A stretch of DNA of 64,000 bases, from contig NZ_JAPEPW010000002.1 of assembly GCF_026339955.1 (NCBI RefSeq), forward strand, positions 558,001-622,000. The letters are read 5' to 3'. Origin of the DNA: Streptomyces sp. NBC_01549. GTDB taxonomy: Bacteria > Actinomycetota > Actinomycetes > Streptomycetales > Streptomycetaceae. Each line of letters opens with the position of its first letter. Position 1 is the first letter of the stretch. Below, one piece after another: positions 23,520-32,551 of this stretch. A model generated the notes under the pieces. The model did no database searches, was not told the DNA's origin, and was given only the letters and a program-made list of their open reading frames with translations. The position numbers were made by a program, and so were the translations under genes.

Positions 23520-26500
23520 GTGGGGCTTTTTGATCGGCTGCGGGGCGGCGGATCCGAGCGGGGGTCCGGCAGCGGTTCCGCCGCCGCGTCCGCTTCCGGA
23601 CCTGCCGGTGCCGCGGCTCCGGCAGGTGGTACGGAGACGGAGACGGGCGATACGTCCACGGCGGGCGGTTCGGGGCGGGCAGCCGGTGCACATGTGGTCC
23701 GGCCCGCCGCCTGGCCCGCGCTGCCACCGATCCAGCGGGCCACGGACCGGCCGGGCTCCGTCGCCGACGCCGGGTTCGGCGGCCGACTGACGACCTGGCA
23801 GAACCCCTCCTTCACCGGCACGCTGTCGCACGCCGTCCTCGACGGCGCGCCCGGCGGACTGGTCAAGGGCGTGCTCGCGGCCCCGGTGGGACCTGCCTCC
23901 GGGCTCGAACTCCCCTGGCTCTCCCTGCCGGTGGCCTCGGCCGACGCATCGGGCGAGGGGACCGATGCGGTGTCCGTGCAGCGCATGAGTTCCCCGGTCT
24001 CGGCCCTCGGTCCGACGGGCCCACGAGTGACGCCCGCCGCGCCCCGGGCGACGCGGCCGACCTCGCTGACCAAGGCGCCGGCCAGGCCCGCCGTACAGCG
24101 GCGGGCTCTGCCGACGGTCAAGCCGCCCGCGCCGCGACCCTCCGCGCCACAGCCGTCCGTATCGCCGCCGCCCGTATCGCATGCGTCCGCACCGCAGCCG
24201 CCGTCGGCGCCCGCGGTCACCGTCCCGACCACCGGTGGCCGTGACGGTGGCAGGGGCAGTGGCCGTGACGGTGGCAGTAGCAGTAGCAGTAGCGGAACGA
24301 CGTCCGGTTCTGCCGCTTCCGCGAGCGCTTCCCGGACATCGGAGACTGCTCCCCGGGCTTCGGCCGCCCCCGCCGGGGCCGAATCCGCCGCACTCCCGGG
24401 TTCCGGGGCGCCGACTGCCTCCACCGGCCCGGTCCCGGCTCCCGTCTCCGGGTCGCGATCGCGCGACGGTTCTGCCGCCAGGTCCGATCTTCCGGTCCAG
24501 CGGAGTACGTCGGGCGGTTCCGTGCGTACGGGGCTGGGGGCGCCGTCCGCTGGGGACGGGCCGTCGGCCGGGACATCCGTACCGGTGTCCCCCCTTCCGG
24601 CGGCGCCGACCGCTCCGGTGACTCCGGTGACTCCGATGGCTCCGGTGACTCCGATGGCTCCGATGGCTCCGATGGCTCCGGGTGTCAGCCCGGCTGCGGG
24701 GGCACCGCGTCGACGCTCGGGGCTGGGCGCGCCGTTGTCCGCTCCGCCTTCGAACGCGGCGCCGGTACAACGCCCGGTGCAGCACGCGGTGCAGCGTGCG
24801 ACCGGAACCCCAACGGGACGACCGGGAGTGCCCGGCGGTACGACGACTCCCTCCGGGACGACGTCTCCCAGGCATGGAGCCCCGTCCAGGGACCTGCCTG
24901 TTCAGCGTGCTGTGTCTTCCCCGACCCCGGCTCCCGCCCCGGCCTCGGCTCCCGTCCCGGCGGGTTCCACCGCGCCAGGTACGGCCACGGTGGGCAGCCC
25001 TGTCGTACAGCGGGCCGTCGTAGCGGCGTCTCGCGCTCAGGAACGTACGAGTGCAGCGGAGACAACAACAAGTCCCCCGCCCCTGCCCGTCGCACGGGCC
25101 ACGGCGGAAAGCTCGGCGGGCAGGGGGGCCGTCGTCCCCCGGCAGGACGCCGGCGGGGAACCAGTCGCTCCCGCCTCCCCGTCGCCGCGTCCACAGGTGC
25201 GCGCGCTCGCTCCCGCACGCGCGCTGACCTCGCTGCCGCCCGCCACGCCCCCTGCCGACACGGTCCAGCGCCGGACCGCTCCCGCCGCCGTACCGCTGCG
25301 GCGCGTCGCCTCAGCCGAGAGCGGCCGGAGCGGGTCACGTTCCAACGGCTCCGGCGGCGGGTCTTCGAACGGCCCGTCGGCGCAGCGTGCCGGCGGACCC
25401 GGGCCGGCAGGAGCAGCCGTCCCGGCAAGGGGCACGTCCGTCGCCCCCGGTGTGGCCGTAGCCGGACCGGCTCCGGCTTCGGCTTCGGCTTCGGCTTCGG
25501 CTTCGGCTTCGGCTCCGGCCCCGGCCCCGGCCCCGGCCATACAGCGTTCCTCGGCAGCCGGGGCCCCTCCCGTGTCCGGCGGCGGCCTGGTACCCCGTCC
25601 GATACCCCGATCACCTGAGGCACCGGGGACGGCACCCTCGTCGCCCAGGGCTCACGGGTTGCCCGGTGGCGCCGGTGCCGTGGTGCAGCGGGCGGTGTCG
25701 CAACCGTCCGTCGGCGGACCCGTCGCCGTTGCCCACGGCCGTACGGCGGCGCGCGGCCCCGAGGCACCCGGCTCCGGTGCTCCGGTCCTCCGGCGCCTTG
25801 CCGCCGTCCCCCTCGCGCGGCCCGGCACCGGGGCGAGCGGCCCATCGGCGCGACGGAGCCCGACCTCCACGGGTCCCGCGAAGCCGTCGACCCCGAGCTC
25901 GCCGACGGCAACCGCCTCTGCAATCCAGCGCGTTGCCTCCCCGACTCCCCCGACACCGCAGCCCGGTGCGAGTACGTCGTCGGCAACACCCGCCGATGCC
26001 ACGGGCCCCCTCGCCCCCCACGCCTCCGCTCCTGTTCCCGCACCCGCACCCGCACCCGCACCCGCACCCGCACCCGCACCCGCACCCGAGCATCCCGGCA
26101 TCGCCCGTACGAACGTCGCCGTGTCCGCCCCCACTGTCCCCACTGTGCCCACCCTCTCCGTCGTACAGCGCTCGGCAGTTCGGCAGTCCGAGACCCCGAC
26201 ACCCGCGCCACAACCACAGGTGACCGCGAAGCAGCACCGCGCGCCTCGCCCCGACGCCACGACCCCACGCCGTCTCGGCCTCGGTGCCCCAGTCGTCCAG
26301 CGAGTCACCTCCGAGCCCGCCCCACTGCGGCAGGCATCCGACACGCCCGCCGTTCAGCGTTCATCCGCCCCGGGCACACCCACGTCTCGACCGTCGGGTG
26401 GACTCACGCTTCCGGCACAACCGACGCCCCCGACGCCCCCGATTCAGCCCACGAACCCGACAGCCCCGACGGCCCCAACGCCCCCGACGACATCCGCGAG

Positions 26501-26966
26501 CCCCACCCCCCGAACGGCCGTCCCCCTCAACGCAACCCCCGCCACCCCACCCTCAGCCCTGCCGGTGCAGCGCTCCTCCACCACCTCTCCTACACCCACT
26601 GCCACCGCACCTGTCACCCCCGTCGTGCCCCCTGCCCTCCCCTCAGTCCAACGGGACGTCAACCCGACATCCCCTCCCGCGCACTCCCCCGCCTCGTATC
26701 CGCCACCGCCACCCCCTCCTCCGAGCGGCCCCCCGCCCCCGTACTCCGCGACCGAGCCGCCGCGCCGGCCCCTGCCCTCGCATGCCTCGCGCGAGGAGGA
26801 GGCCCCTCCCACGTACACCGCCGTCAACTTCGATCCCCGCTCCCTGACCCAGGGTCAGATCGACGAGTTGACACACAAGTTGGCAGGGCCGATCACCCGC
26901 TTGCTGCGGACCGAACTCCGTCTCGAACGGGAGCGGATCGGCAAGTTGCGCGATCCCCGTCGCTGA
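23520..26966 (+). CDS. 1148-aa disordered Pro/Ala/Ser/Thr-rich CIS protein with ~18 QR motifs
   Basis: GTG 23520 follows GGAGAAGGG. The N-terminus MGLFDRLRGGG is short and ordered; residues ~70-140 contain a possibly folded segment (GFGGRLTTWQNPSFTGTLSHAVLDG). Most of the rest is low-complexity Pro/Ala/Ser/Thr with many homo-dipeptide runs. About 18 motifs of the form (V/I/A)QR(A/S/R) are scattered along it. The last ~45 residues form a conserved-looking helix: LTQGQIDELTHKLAGPITRL, then LRTELRLERERIGKLRDPRR. The same VQR motif occurs in the DUF4157 effector linker. It lies between the two tube-like genes; a scaffold, cargo-docking or tape-measure-like role is conceivable but unproven. Confidence 0.8.
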   Translation: MGLFDRLRGGGSERGSGSGSAAASASGPAGAAAPAGGTETETGDTSTAGGSGRAAGAHVVRPAAWPALPPIQRATDRPGSVADAGFGGRLTTWQNPSFTGTLSHAVLDGAPGGLVKGVLAAPVGPASGLELPWLSLPVASADASGEGTDAVSVQRMSSPVSALGPTGPRVTPAAPRATRPTSLTKAPARPAVQRRALPTVKPPAPRPSAPQPSVSPPPVSHASAPQPPSAPAVTVPTTGGRDGGRGSGRDGGSSSSSSGTTSGSAASASASRTSETAPRASAAPAGAESAALPGSGAPTASTGPVPAPVSGSRSRDGSAARSDLPVQRSTSGGSVRTGLGAPSAGDGPSAGTSVPVSPLPAAPTAPVTPVTPMAPVTPMAPMAPMAPGVSPAAGAPRRRSGLGAPLSAPPSNAAPVQRPVQHAVQRATGTPTGRPGVPGGTTTPSGTTSPRHGAPSRDLPVQRAVSSPTPAPAPASAPVPAGSTAPGTATVGSPVVQRAVVAASRAQERTSAAETTTSPPPLPVARATAESSAGRGAVVPRQDAGGEPVAPASPSPRPQVRALAPARALTSLPPATPPADTVQRRTAPAAVPLRRVASAESGRSGSRSNGSGGGSSNGPSAQRAGGPGPAGAAVPARGTSVAPGVAVAGPAPASASASASASASAPAPAPAPAIQRSSAAGAPPVSGGGLVPRPIPRSPEAPGTAPSSPRAHGLPGGAGAVVQRAVSQPSVGGPVAVAHGRTAARGPEAPGSGAPVLRRLAAVPLARPGTGASGPSARRSPTSTGPAKPSTPSSPTATASAIQRVASPTPPTPQPGASTSSATPADATGPLAPHASAPVPAPAPAPAPAPAPAPAPEHPGIARTNVAVSAPTVPTVPTLSVVQRSAVRQSETPTPAPQPQVTAKQHRAPRPDATTPRRLGLGAPVVQRVTSEPAPLRQASDTPAVQRSSAPGTPTSRPSGGLTLPAQPTPPTPPIQPTNPTAPTAPTPPTTSASPTPRTAVPLNATPATPPSALPVQRSSTTSPTPTATAPVTPVVPPALPSVQRDVNPTSPPAHSPASYPPPPPPPPSGPPPPYSATEPPRRPLPSHASREEEAPPTYTAVNFDPRSLTQGQIDELTHKLAGPITRLLRTELRLERERIGKLRDPRR
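24615..24677 (+). repeat. 9-bp tandem repeat x7
   Basis: Seven consecutive 9-bp units, either ccggtgact or ccgatggct, encode alternating PVT and PMA tripeptides in the disordered CIS protein. All units preserve the frame. Confidence 0.9.
25475..25534 (+). repeat. Hexanucleotide repeats ggcttc x6 and ggcccc x3
   Basis: Six ggcttc units (25475-25510), one ggctcc unit and three ggcccc units (25517-25534) encode an Ala-Ser then Ala-Pro dipeptide run in the disordered CIS protein. Confidence 0.9.
26037..26084 (+). repeat. Hexanucleotide repeat cccgca x8
   Basis: Eight perfect cccgca units encode a Pro-Ala run in the disordered CIS protein. In-frame slippage here would change the protein length by two residues per step. 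Confidence 0.9.
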
Positions 26967-27026
26967 CCTCCACCACCCCGTCCGACACCTCTCCCCGTAC
27001 GACACCCCGAGAAAGGCCGATCCCCG

Positions 27027-27452
27027 ATGGCCACCGATCGAGACCCGGGCTCCACCATCTTCTTCACCCTGACCATCGACGGCGAGAGCCTCGGTTACTT
27101 CAACGGGTGCGAAGGACTCTCGTCGCAGGTGGAGATCGAGCAGCGCCAGGAGGGCGGCAACAACGGGTTCGTGTGGCAGCTTCCGTCCCGTGTGACCTTC
27201 TCCAACATCCGGCTGACCCGCCCGCTGACGCCGGACACGGCGAAGGTCGCGGCCTGGGTGTCCTCGGTGACCACGGGGGTCAAGCGGCCGACCGCGCAGA
27301 TCGCGGCGTTGCGCGCGGACGGCTCGGAGGTGGCCCGCTGGGGTCTGCTCGACGTGCTCCCGGTCAGTTGGCAGGGGCCCTCCCTGGACCCGGCCAGCCC
27401 GGCCGTGGCCACGGAGGTGCTGGAAATCACCCACCACGGGTTCACGGACTAG
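27027..27452 (+). CDS. Second CIS tube-like protein
   Basis: A 141-residue phage-tail-tube/gp19-family protein, a distant paralogue of the inner tube at 22439: GSTIFFTLTIDGESLGYFNGCEGLSSQVEIEQRQEGG, then VTFSNIRLTRPLTPDT and a C-terminal VLEITHHGF. CIS loci usually have several tube paralogues, the extra ones forming the tube initiator layers on the baseplate (Afp5/Pvc5 type), which is the likely role here. It starts 60 bp after the disordered protein gene and is followed after 15 bp by the LysM gene. Confidence 0.9.
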   Translation: MATDRDPGSTIFFTLTIDGESLGYFNGCEGLSSQVEIEQRQEGGNNGFVWQLPSRVTFSNIRLTRPLTPDTAKVAAWVSSVTTGVKRPTAQIAALRADGSEVARWGLLDVLPVSWQGPSLDPASPAVATEVLEITHHGFTD

Positions 27453-27467
27453 GGAACGGCGAAGAAC

Positions 27468-28196
27468 ATGGCAGGCAAGTCAGGAAAGGGCGGCGCGGGC
27501 AAGAGTCTGGTGAGGGCCACGCTGGCCATTCACGAGCCGCCCATCGGTCGCAGCACCACTCCGGGCGGGTTGATCAAGACGTTCAACTTCGACTTCAACC
27601 CCTCGACGCTCTCGCTGAGCCGTCGCGCCCGCTGGAAGACCACCCCGACCGCGGCCGTACGGGACGGTTCCCTCCCGGAGTTCATGGGGCCCGAGCCCCG
27701 CGAGATGACCGTCGAGATCTTCCTCGATTCGTCCGACGACCCGACCAGCAATTCGGTGCTGAAGAAGGTCGAGGCGCTGTTCTCCTGCTGCGAGGTGACG
27801 ACGAAGAGCATCGCGGCGAAGCAGCCGTCCACTCCGTGGGTGGTGTTCCAGTGGGGGTCGTTCTCGACCGCGCGGTTCACCGCGTACGTCAGCTCGGTGG
27901 ACGCCAGTTACTCCCTGTTCGGCACGACGGGCGTGCCGATCCGCGCCACCTGTCAGGTGCATCTGCACGAGATCCCCAGCAAGACCAAGGGGCAGAACCC
28001 GACGTCGGGCGCGCTGACCGCACAGCGTGTGCACCGGGTCGTCGCGGGCGACTCGCTGCAGTCGCTGGCGTGGCGGGAGTACGGGAACGCGGCGGCCTGG
28101 CGGGCGATCGCCGAGGCGAACGGCATCGACGACCCCAACCGGCTGTCGAACGGCGTCGAGCTCGTGCTGCCCGCCGCCGAAGAGGTGGGTTTCTGA
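27468..28196 (+). CDS. cis7: CIS LysM baseplate-adaptor protein
   Basis: A 242-residue protein. The N-terminal domain (KTFNFDFNPSTLSLSRRARW, MGPEPREMTVEIFLD) is the CIS tube/adaptor fold, and a C-terminal LysM domain occupies about 185-240 (HRVVAGDSLQSLAWREYGNAAAWRAIAEANGI). In contractile particles it joins the tube initiator to the spike hub (gp53/Afp7 role). ATG 27468; the TGA overlaps the VgrG start (ATGA). LysM here is structural and does not imply cell-wall targeting. Confidence 0.92.
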   Translation: MAGKSGKGGAGKSLVRATLAIHEPPIGRSTTPGGLIKTFNFDFNPSTLSLSRRARWKTTPTAAVRDGSLPEFMGPEPREMTVEIFLDSSDDPTSNSVLKKVEALFSCCEVTTKSIAAKQPSTPWVVFQWGSFSTARFTAYVSSVDASYSLFGTTGVPIRATCQVHLHEIPSKTKGQNPTSGALTAQRVHRVVAGDSLQSLAWREYGNAAAWRAIAEANGIDDPNRLSNGVELVLPAAEEVGF

Positions 28197-30112
28197 TGGT
28201 GCAGCCCTCGTACTCCAACGTCGTCCACGTGACAGTGGACGGCAGTCCGGTTCCGGAGAAGATCGCCTCCGACCTCGTCGGCTGCTGGGTCGACCTCGGG
28301 GCGGGGGTGCCGGCCGCGTTCCGGCTGACCTTCCGCGACCCGGACCGGCTGGTACTCGGTGAACTCGGCATCCAGTGCGGCACCCCGGTGACACTCGCGC
28401 CGGTCGCCGACGGCCAGGGCGCGGGCTCCCCGCTGCTGACCGGCGAGGTGACCGGCATGGAGACCGACTACGACGGCACCGGCACCTTCACCGTCATCCG
28501 CGGCTACGACATGGGCCACCGTCTGATGCGCCAGCGCAGGGTGGCCGCGTACCGCAATCAGACGGCCGCGGACATCGCGAAGAAGCTGGCCACGATGAAC
28601 GGCATTCCGATCGGCAGGGGGAAGGGCGGCATCAAGCCCACCACGACGGTCTACGAGTTCATCAGTCAGGCCAATGTGACCGACTGGGACTTCCTCGCCC
28701 GCCTCGCCGACGAGAACGACGTGGTCATGTCGCTGGACTCCGAGGGGAGGTTCCAGTTCGCCAAGGCCGACCCGGCCTCCACCGCGCCGCCGACCAGCAT
28801 GCCCGGCGACAAGAGCCCCTTCGTCCTGCAGGGCGGCGTCGACGTACTGCGCTGCCGGGCCGCGGTCACCTCCGCCGACCAGGTCGCCAAGACCGAGGCA
28901 CGCGGCTGGAACGTCACGACGAAGAAGAAGCTCACCGCCACGTCGCCCGCCACGTCCAACGACGGCTTCGCCATCGGCACCACCCCGCAGAAGACGGCGA
29001 AGAAGTTCAAGACCGCCAAACTGGTCGAGACCGACACACCCTTCGACCGCCTGGCCGAGGTGAAGGTCGCCGCCAAGGCCCTCGCCGATGACGTGACCTC
29101 CTCCTTCGCCGAACTGGAGGTCATGGTGTTCGGCAACCCCAAGCTGCGGCCCGGTGTTCCGGTCACGCTGACCGACGTGGGCAAGCCGTTCGAGGGCAAG
29201 TACACGGTGACGTCCGTGCGGCATGTCTTCGGCTATGACGAGCACTACCAGACCTGGATCACCGTCAGCGGCCGCCAGTGGCGCTCCCTGTACGGCCTCA
29301 CGTCCGGCGGGGGCACAGCCACCGCGCCGAAGCTGCCGAGCGTGGCCAACGCCCTGGTGACGAATGTGCAGGACCCACTGAAGCAGGGCCGGGTCAAGCT
29401 CCAGTTCCCCTGGCTGGACGACGCCTACGAGAGCGACTGGACGCGGACCGTGCAGCTCGGTGGGAAGGGCGGCGGCGGGGTGTTCCCGTTCGACGTCGAC
29501 GACGAGGTGCTGGTGGCCTTCGACCGCGGCGCCCTGGACCACCCGTTCGTCATCGGCGGCCTCTACAACGGCAAGGACAAACCGACCGTGGTCAGTGACG
29601 TACCGCTGCACGACGGGCTGAAGAAGCAGGCGATCCGGCACACCCTGTCCGACCGGAAGGGCAACCGGGTGGACCTGCTCAGCCAGCAGACCGGTGGCCG
29701 CAAGCAGGGGGTGCGGATCGCCTCCGGCAACGACAAGCTGATCATCAATCTCGATCGCACGAAGACCGAGATCACCGTGGACAGCAAGGGGTCCGTCACC
29801 ATCAAGGGCAGCCGGTCGGTGTCGGTCGAGGCCGGCACCGATCTCACCCTGAGCGCGCGCCGGCGGCTGACCATCAAGAGCGGCGGCCCGCTCGACATCG
29901 AGGGCCGCGGGCTGGTCAACCTCAAGTCCCTCGGCGGTGCGGTCACCGTCGACGCGATGGGGGCGCTCAGCCTCAAGGCGGTGGGCGCCGCGACGCTCAC
30001 CGCCGGCGGCAGCGTGCAGGTCAACTCCATCGCGAATGTGGGCATTCGGGCCATCACTCTCGCCTTGCAGGGTGTGGTGCTGGTCAACAACAAGCCGTAT
30101 CCGCTGCCGTGA
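28196..30112 (+). CDS. cis8: CIS VgrG-like spike protein
   Basis: A 638-residue gp27-gp5-type spike. The hub domain spans about 1-370 (AAYRNQTAADIAKKLA, WDFLARLADENDVVMSLD), the OB-fold about 375-460 (GRVKLQFPWLDDAYESDWTRTVQLGGKGGG, VFPFDVDDEVLVAFD, HPFVIGGLYNG), and the end is a beta-helical needle of short V/I repeats (SVTIKGSRSVSVEAG, LDIEGRGLVNLKSLGGAVTV). ATG 28196 was chosen because it overlaps the LysM gene stop; the frame is open much further upstream. No toxin domain is fused at the C-terminus, and no PAAR gene follows. Confidence 0.95.
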   Translation: MVQPSYSNVVHVTVDGSPVPEKIASDLVGCWVDLGAGVPAAFRLTFRDPDRLVLGELGIQCGTPVTLAPVADGQGAGSPLLTGEVTGMETDYDGTGTFTVIRGYDMGHRLMRQRRVAAYRNQTAADIAKKLATMNGIPIGRGKGGIKPTTTVYEFISQANVTDWDFLARLADENDVVMSLDSEGRFQFAKADPASTAPPTSMPGDKSPFVLQGGVDVLRCRAAVTSADQVAKTEARGWNVTTKKKLTATSPATSNDGFAIGTTPQKTAKKFKTAKLVETDTPFDRLAEVKVAAKALADDVTSSFAELEVMVFGNPKLRPGVPVTLTDVGKPFEGKYTVTSVRHVFGYDEHYQTWITVSGRQWRSLYGLTSGGGTATAPKLPSVANALVTNVQDPLKQGRVKLQFPWLDDAYESDWTRTVQLGGKGGGGVFPFDVDDEVLVAFDRGALDHPFVIGGLYNGKDKPTVVSDVPLHDGLKKQAIRHTLSDRKGNRVDLLSQQTGGRKQGVRIASGNDKLIINLDRTKTEITVDSKGSVTIKGSRSVSVEAGTDLTLSARRRLTIKSGGPLDIEGRGLVNLKSLGGAVTVDAMGALSLKAVGAATLTAGGSVQVNSIANVGIRAITLALQGVVLVNNKPYPLP

Positions 30113-30152
30113 TGGCCAGGACGTTCTTCAGGAGTAGGCGGGTGGCCCTCTG

Positions 30153-30593
30153 ATGGCCGAGCAGTTCGTTGGATCCGGCTGGGCGTTCCCCATGCGCATC
30201 AGTCCCACCGGTGGCATCGCCCTGGTCAGCGGGGAGCGCGAGATCGAGGAGGCCATCCGGCTGGTGCTGGCCACCGCGCCGGGCGAGCGGCCGATGCGGC
30301 CCGAGTTCGGCTGCGCCATCCACGACCTGGTGTTCGCGCCGGTCAACGAGGCGACGGCCGGCCGGATCCAGCACGAGGTGTACACCACCCTGGACCGCTG
30401 GGAGCCACGGATCGAGGTCAACGACGTCGAGGTGACGGCGGGTCCGGACCAGGGCGTGCTCTTCATCGACGTGCGCTATTCGATCCGTGGCACCAACAAC
30501 CCGCGCAGCCTGGTCTTTCCGTTCTACGTCATCCCCTCCCACGAGGAGCCCGACGCCCCCGGCGCGGGCAACTCCCTTGAAAGCGACCGCTGA
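30153..30593 (+). CDS. cis9: CIS baseplate wedge protein, gp25 family
   Basis: A 146-residue GPW/gp25-family protein with the family core GEREIEEAIRLVLATAPGERPMRPEFGCAIHDLVFAP and a beta-strand C-terminus (VLFIDVRYSIRGTNNPRSLVFPFYV). gp25-type proteins link the sheath to the baseplate wedges and start sheath assembly. It follows VgrG after 40 bp, and its stop overlaps the next start (ATGA). Confidence 0.95.
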   Translation: MAEQFVGSGWAFPMRISPTGGIALVSGEREIEEAIRLVLATAPGERPMRPEFGCAIHDLVFAPVNEATAGRIQHEVYTTLDRWEPRIEVNDVEVTAGPDQGVLFIDVRYSIRGTNNPRSLVFPFYVIPSHEEPDAPGAGNSLESDR

Positions 30594-32551
30594 TGGCACT
30601 GCCCTCCCCGAACCTCGACGACCGCCGTTTCCAGCAGTTCGTCGACGACGCCAAGCGCTACATCCAGCAGCGCGCCCCCGAATGGACCGACCACAACGTG
30701 TCGGACCCCGGTGTCACCCTCGTGGAAACGGTCGCCCACATGGCCGACCAGATCGTCTACCGGCTCAACCGCGTCCCCGAGAAGAACCACCTGGCCTTCC
30801 TCGACCTCGTCGGCATCACCCTGTTCCCGCCCTCGGCGGCCCGTACGGACCTCACGTTCTGGCTCTCCGCGCCGCACGAGGAGCCCATCGTGCTGCCGGT
30901 CGGAACCGAGGCCGCTACCGTGCGCACCGAGAACGAGGAGGCCGTTGTCTTCGCGACCGAGCGTGAACTGACCGTGGTTCCCTGCTCGTTGCGTCGTCTC
31001 GTCGTGCAGCAGAGCGGTGGCGCGGTCACCGACCGGACCGCCGATCTCGCCGAGGGCAAGGACGTGCTGTGTTTCGCGGAGTCGCCGAGCCCCGGTGACT
31101 GCATGCTCCTCGGCCTCACCTCCGCCGTTCCGCACTGCGCGCTGGGCCTGGAGCTGGACAGCCGGGTCGACGGTGTCGGTGTCGATCCGCGCCAGCCGCC
31201 GCTGGTCTGGGAGGCGTGGACCGAGGACGGCTGGGCGGCCTGCGAGGTCGACCGGGACGGCACCGGTGGTCTGAACCGGCCCGGTGAGGTGGTCCTGCAC
31301 GTCCCGGGCGGCCACACGCTCTCGCGCACCGGCGGCCAGGAGGCGGGCTGGGTGCGCTGCCGGGTCACCGAACCGCTGTCCGACCAGCCCTTCTACACCA
31401 CGTCTCCGACCATCCGGTCCGCCGACGCGTTCACCCTCGGTGGGACCACCTCGGCCATCCACGCCGAGACCGTCCACGACGAGGCGCTCGGCGAGTCCAC
31501 GGGTCTGCCCGGGCAGCGGCTGCGGCTCGCCCACTTCCCCGTCGTCGGCGACACCCCGCCGGTGCTGCTGCAGACCGCCGAGCGCGACGGCTGGGTGGAC
31601 TGGGACGTCGTCCCACACTTCGCCGCGTCCGGTCCCACCGACCGGCACATCACCCTGGACGCGGCGACCGGCGAGATCGCCTTCGGGCCCGCCGTCCGCG
31701 AACCCGACGGCACGATGCGCCAGTACGGGACGGTGGCACCCAAGGGGGCCGTGATCCGCGCCCGCCGCTACCGCACCGGCGGCGGCCGGGCCGGGAACGT
31801 CGCCCGGGGTGCCGTCCAGGTGCTGCGCAGTTCGGTGCCGTACGTGGCCGACGTCGTCAACCGGGAGGCCGCCCGGGGCGGCGTCGAGGGCGAGACGGTC
31901 GAGGAGGCGAAGACCCGGGCACCGATCACACTGCGGGCCCAGGAGCGGGCAGTGACCCTGCGCGACTACGAGGAACTCGCCCGGCGCGCCGCCCCCGAGA
32001 CCGCCCGAATCACCTGCCTGGAGGGCGAGGAGGGCGAGCACGGCGCCTACGCGGTCCGTGTCCTGGTCGTCCCGCAGGCCGTGCCCGACCCCGGCGGACG
32101 GCTGCGCTTCGAGCAACTCGTCCCCGGCGACGCCCTGTTGCAGCGCATCACCCGGCACCTGGACGAGCGCCGGCTGATCGGTACCCGGCTCGCGGTCGGC
32201 CCGCCCTTCTACCAGGGCGTCACCGTCGTCGCGACCGTGCACGCCTTCCGCGGGGTCGACACCGACCGGGTGCGCCGCCAGGCCCACGACGCGCTCTACC
32301 GTCATCTGGACCCGCTCACCGGCGGAGCGGACGGCACCGGCTGGCCGTTCGGCCGCCCCGTACAGGCCGGCGAGGTCTTCGCGGTGCTGCAACGCGTGCC
32401 CGGCGTCGAACTCGTCGACGCCGTGCAGCTCCACCCCGCTGACCCGCTGACCGGCAAGCGGGGCGACCCGACCGACCGGATCGACCTGGAAGCCCCTTCC
32501 CTGGTGTTCTCCTTCGACCATCGGGTCCGCGTCATCGGAGACGGCTCATGA
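30593..32551 (+). CDS. cis11: CIS baseplate J-like protein (gp6 family)
   Basis: A 652-residue putative baseplate assembly protein. Typical features are the N-terminal FQQFVDDAKRYIQQRAPEWTDHNVSDPGVTLVETVAHMAD, and the C-terminal half with RAPITLRAQERAVTLRDYEELARRA and beta-strand segments near GVTVVATVHAF. gp6/Afp11-type proteins form the wedge ring of the baseplate. Overlaps gp25 upstream (ATGA) and cis12 downstream (4 bp), showing tight coupling. Confidence 0.93.
   Translation: MALPSPNLDDRRFQQFVDDAKRYIQQRAPEWTDHNVSDPGVTLVETVAHMADQIVYRLNRVPEKNHLAFLDLVGITLFPPSAARTDLTFWLSAPHEEPIVLPVGTEAATVRTENEEAVVFATERELTVVPCSLRRLVVQQSGGAVTDRTADLAEGKDVLCFAESPSPGDCMLLGLTSAVPHCALGLELDSRVDGVGVDPRQPPLVWEAWTEDGWAACEVDRDGTGGLNRPGEVVLHVPGGHTLSRTGGQEAGWVRCRVTEPLSDQPFYTTSPTIRSADAFTLGGTTSAIHAETVHDEALGESTGLPGQRLRLAHFPVVGDTPPVLLQTAERDGWVDWDVVPHFAASGPTDRHITLDAATGEIAFGPAVREPDGTMRQYGTVAPKGAVIRARRYRTGGGRAGNVARGAVQVLRSSVPYVADVVNREAARGGVEGETVEEAKTRAPITLRAQERAVTLRDYEELARRAAPETARITCLEGEEGEHGAYAVRVLVVPQAVPDPGGRLRFEQLVPGDALLQRITRHLDERRLIGTRLAVGPPFYQGVTVVATVHAFRGVDTDRVRRQAHDALYRHLDPLTGGADGTGWPFGRPVQAGEVFAVLQRVPGVELVDAVQLHPADPLTGKRGDPTDRIDLEAPSLVFSFDHRVRVIGDGS

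Noticed and set aside
27107..28195. Upstream extension of the VgrG frame to 27107
   Set aside because: The extension overlaps two real genes (tube-like and LysM) in another frame; ATG 28196 overlaps the LysM stop and begins the normal spike text.
27468..28196. LysM protein as a cell-wall-binding exported protein
   Set aside because: It has no signal peptide and lies in the CIS operon; LysM is a normal structural part of CIS/phage adaptors.
30524..32521. A 665-residue minus-strand frame opposite the baseplate-J gene
   Set aside because: Shadow of a well-supported gene; no recognisable domain and poor codon bias.
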